DNA of 6,370 bases, from positions 1-6,370 of the forward strand of contig DCTP01000038.1 of the NCBI GenBank assembly GCA_002329625.1, in the 5' to 3' direction. Every line of letters starts with the position of its first letter. The stretch's first letter is position 1. The position numbers and the translations under genes were made by a program. The DNA is from Leptolinea sp. UBA1437. GTDB lineage: Bacteria; Chloroflexota; Anaerolineae; Anaerolineales; Anaerolineaceae. Below the pieces are notes generated by a model, which was not told the origin of the DNA, made no database searches, and saw only the letters and a program-made list of their open reading frames with translations. Of the stretch, positions 6,269 through 6,370 are shown in pieces.

Positions 6269-6370
6269 GTAGATTTAACGAACAATATTTATTGATTTAA
6301 AAATTATCCCCCCGTGTGATTTGAATGGCTTGTTTCTGTGATTTCGATCCGGACACATAAGTTATATTAT
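6269..6370. other. Right-edge intergenic DNA with no gene seen
   Basis: These 102 bases upstream of the aminotransferase promoter are AT-rich except for a CCCCCC run (6308-6313) and a short GATCCGGAC patch. No open frame with a ribosome binding site, tRNA or clear hairpin was found on either strand. The words GTGATTT occur twice about 20 bases apart. A divergent + strand gene may begin beyond the edge, but no convincing promoter for it is visible. Confidence 0.5.

Overview
The window looks like an ordinary chromosomal stretch of a moderately AT-rich bacterium. The best guess for the host is Chloroflexota, class Anaerolineae. This is inferred from the style of the proteins: a very large GT-C membrane protein with a soluble tail, and a motor-less protein carrying the XPB/Ssl2-type helicase-associated domain. 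No rRNA or other marker gene is present to prove it. Apart from the regulatory region of the last gene, nothing points to a mobile element, phage, CRISPR array or defence island.

Layout. Positions 104-4827 hold three genes on the + strand that probably form one transcription unit. The first encodes an 880-residue polytopic membrane protein of the GT-C (ArnT/PMT-like) glycosyltransferase type. The second, overlapping it by one base (TAATG), encodes a 564-residue protein with an N-terminal winged-helix-like region and a C-terminal helicase-associated (XPB N-terminal-like) domain but no ATPase motor. The third, 36 bases further on, encodes a 116-residue MIP18/DUF59 metal-sulfur cluster assembly factor. 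A strong hairpin with T-runs on both sides (4867-4918) separates this unit from a convergent gene on the - strand (4942-6075). That gene encodes a class V PLP-dependent aminotransferase of the alanine-glyoxylate / serine-pyruvate family.

The aminotransferase gene has the most interesting control region. It has a consensus sigma-70-type promoter (TTGACA - 18 bp - TATAAT, - strand). Just downstream of the expected transcription start lies a perfect 20-bp palindrome, and further copies of its half-site lie nearby. The leader is about 155 nt long and contains a 32-codon reading frame that ends in an ATGA overlap with the aminotransferase start.

Functionally the two sides look unrelated. The + strand genes cover lipid-linked sugar transfer at the membrane, a probable DNA- or protein-binding accessory factor, and Fe-S or metal-centre maturation. 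The - strand gene belongs to glyoxylate/glycine/serine metabolism. No new multi-gene system is evident. The leads most worth checking are the operator-like region and leader ORF upstream of the aminotransferase, and the conserved-looking pairing of a motor-less helicase-associated protein with a GT-C transferase.
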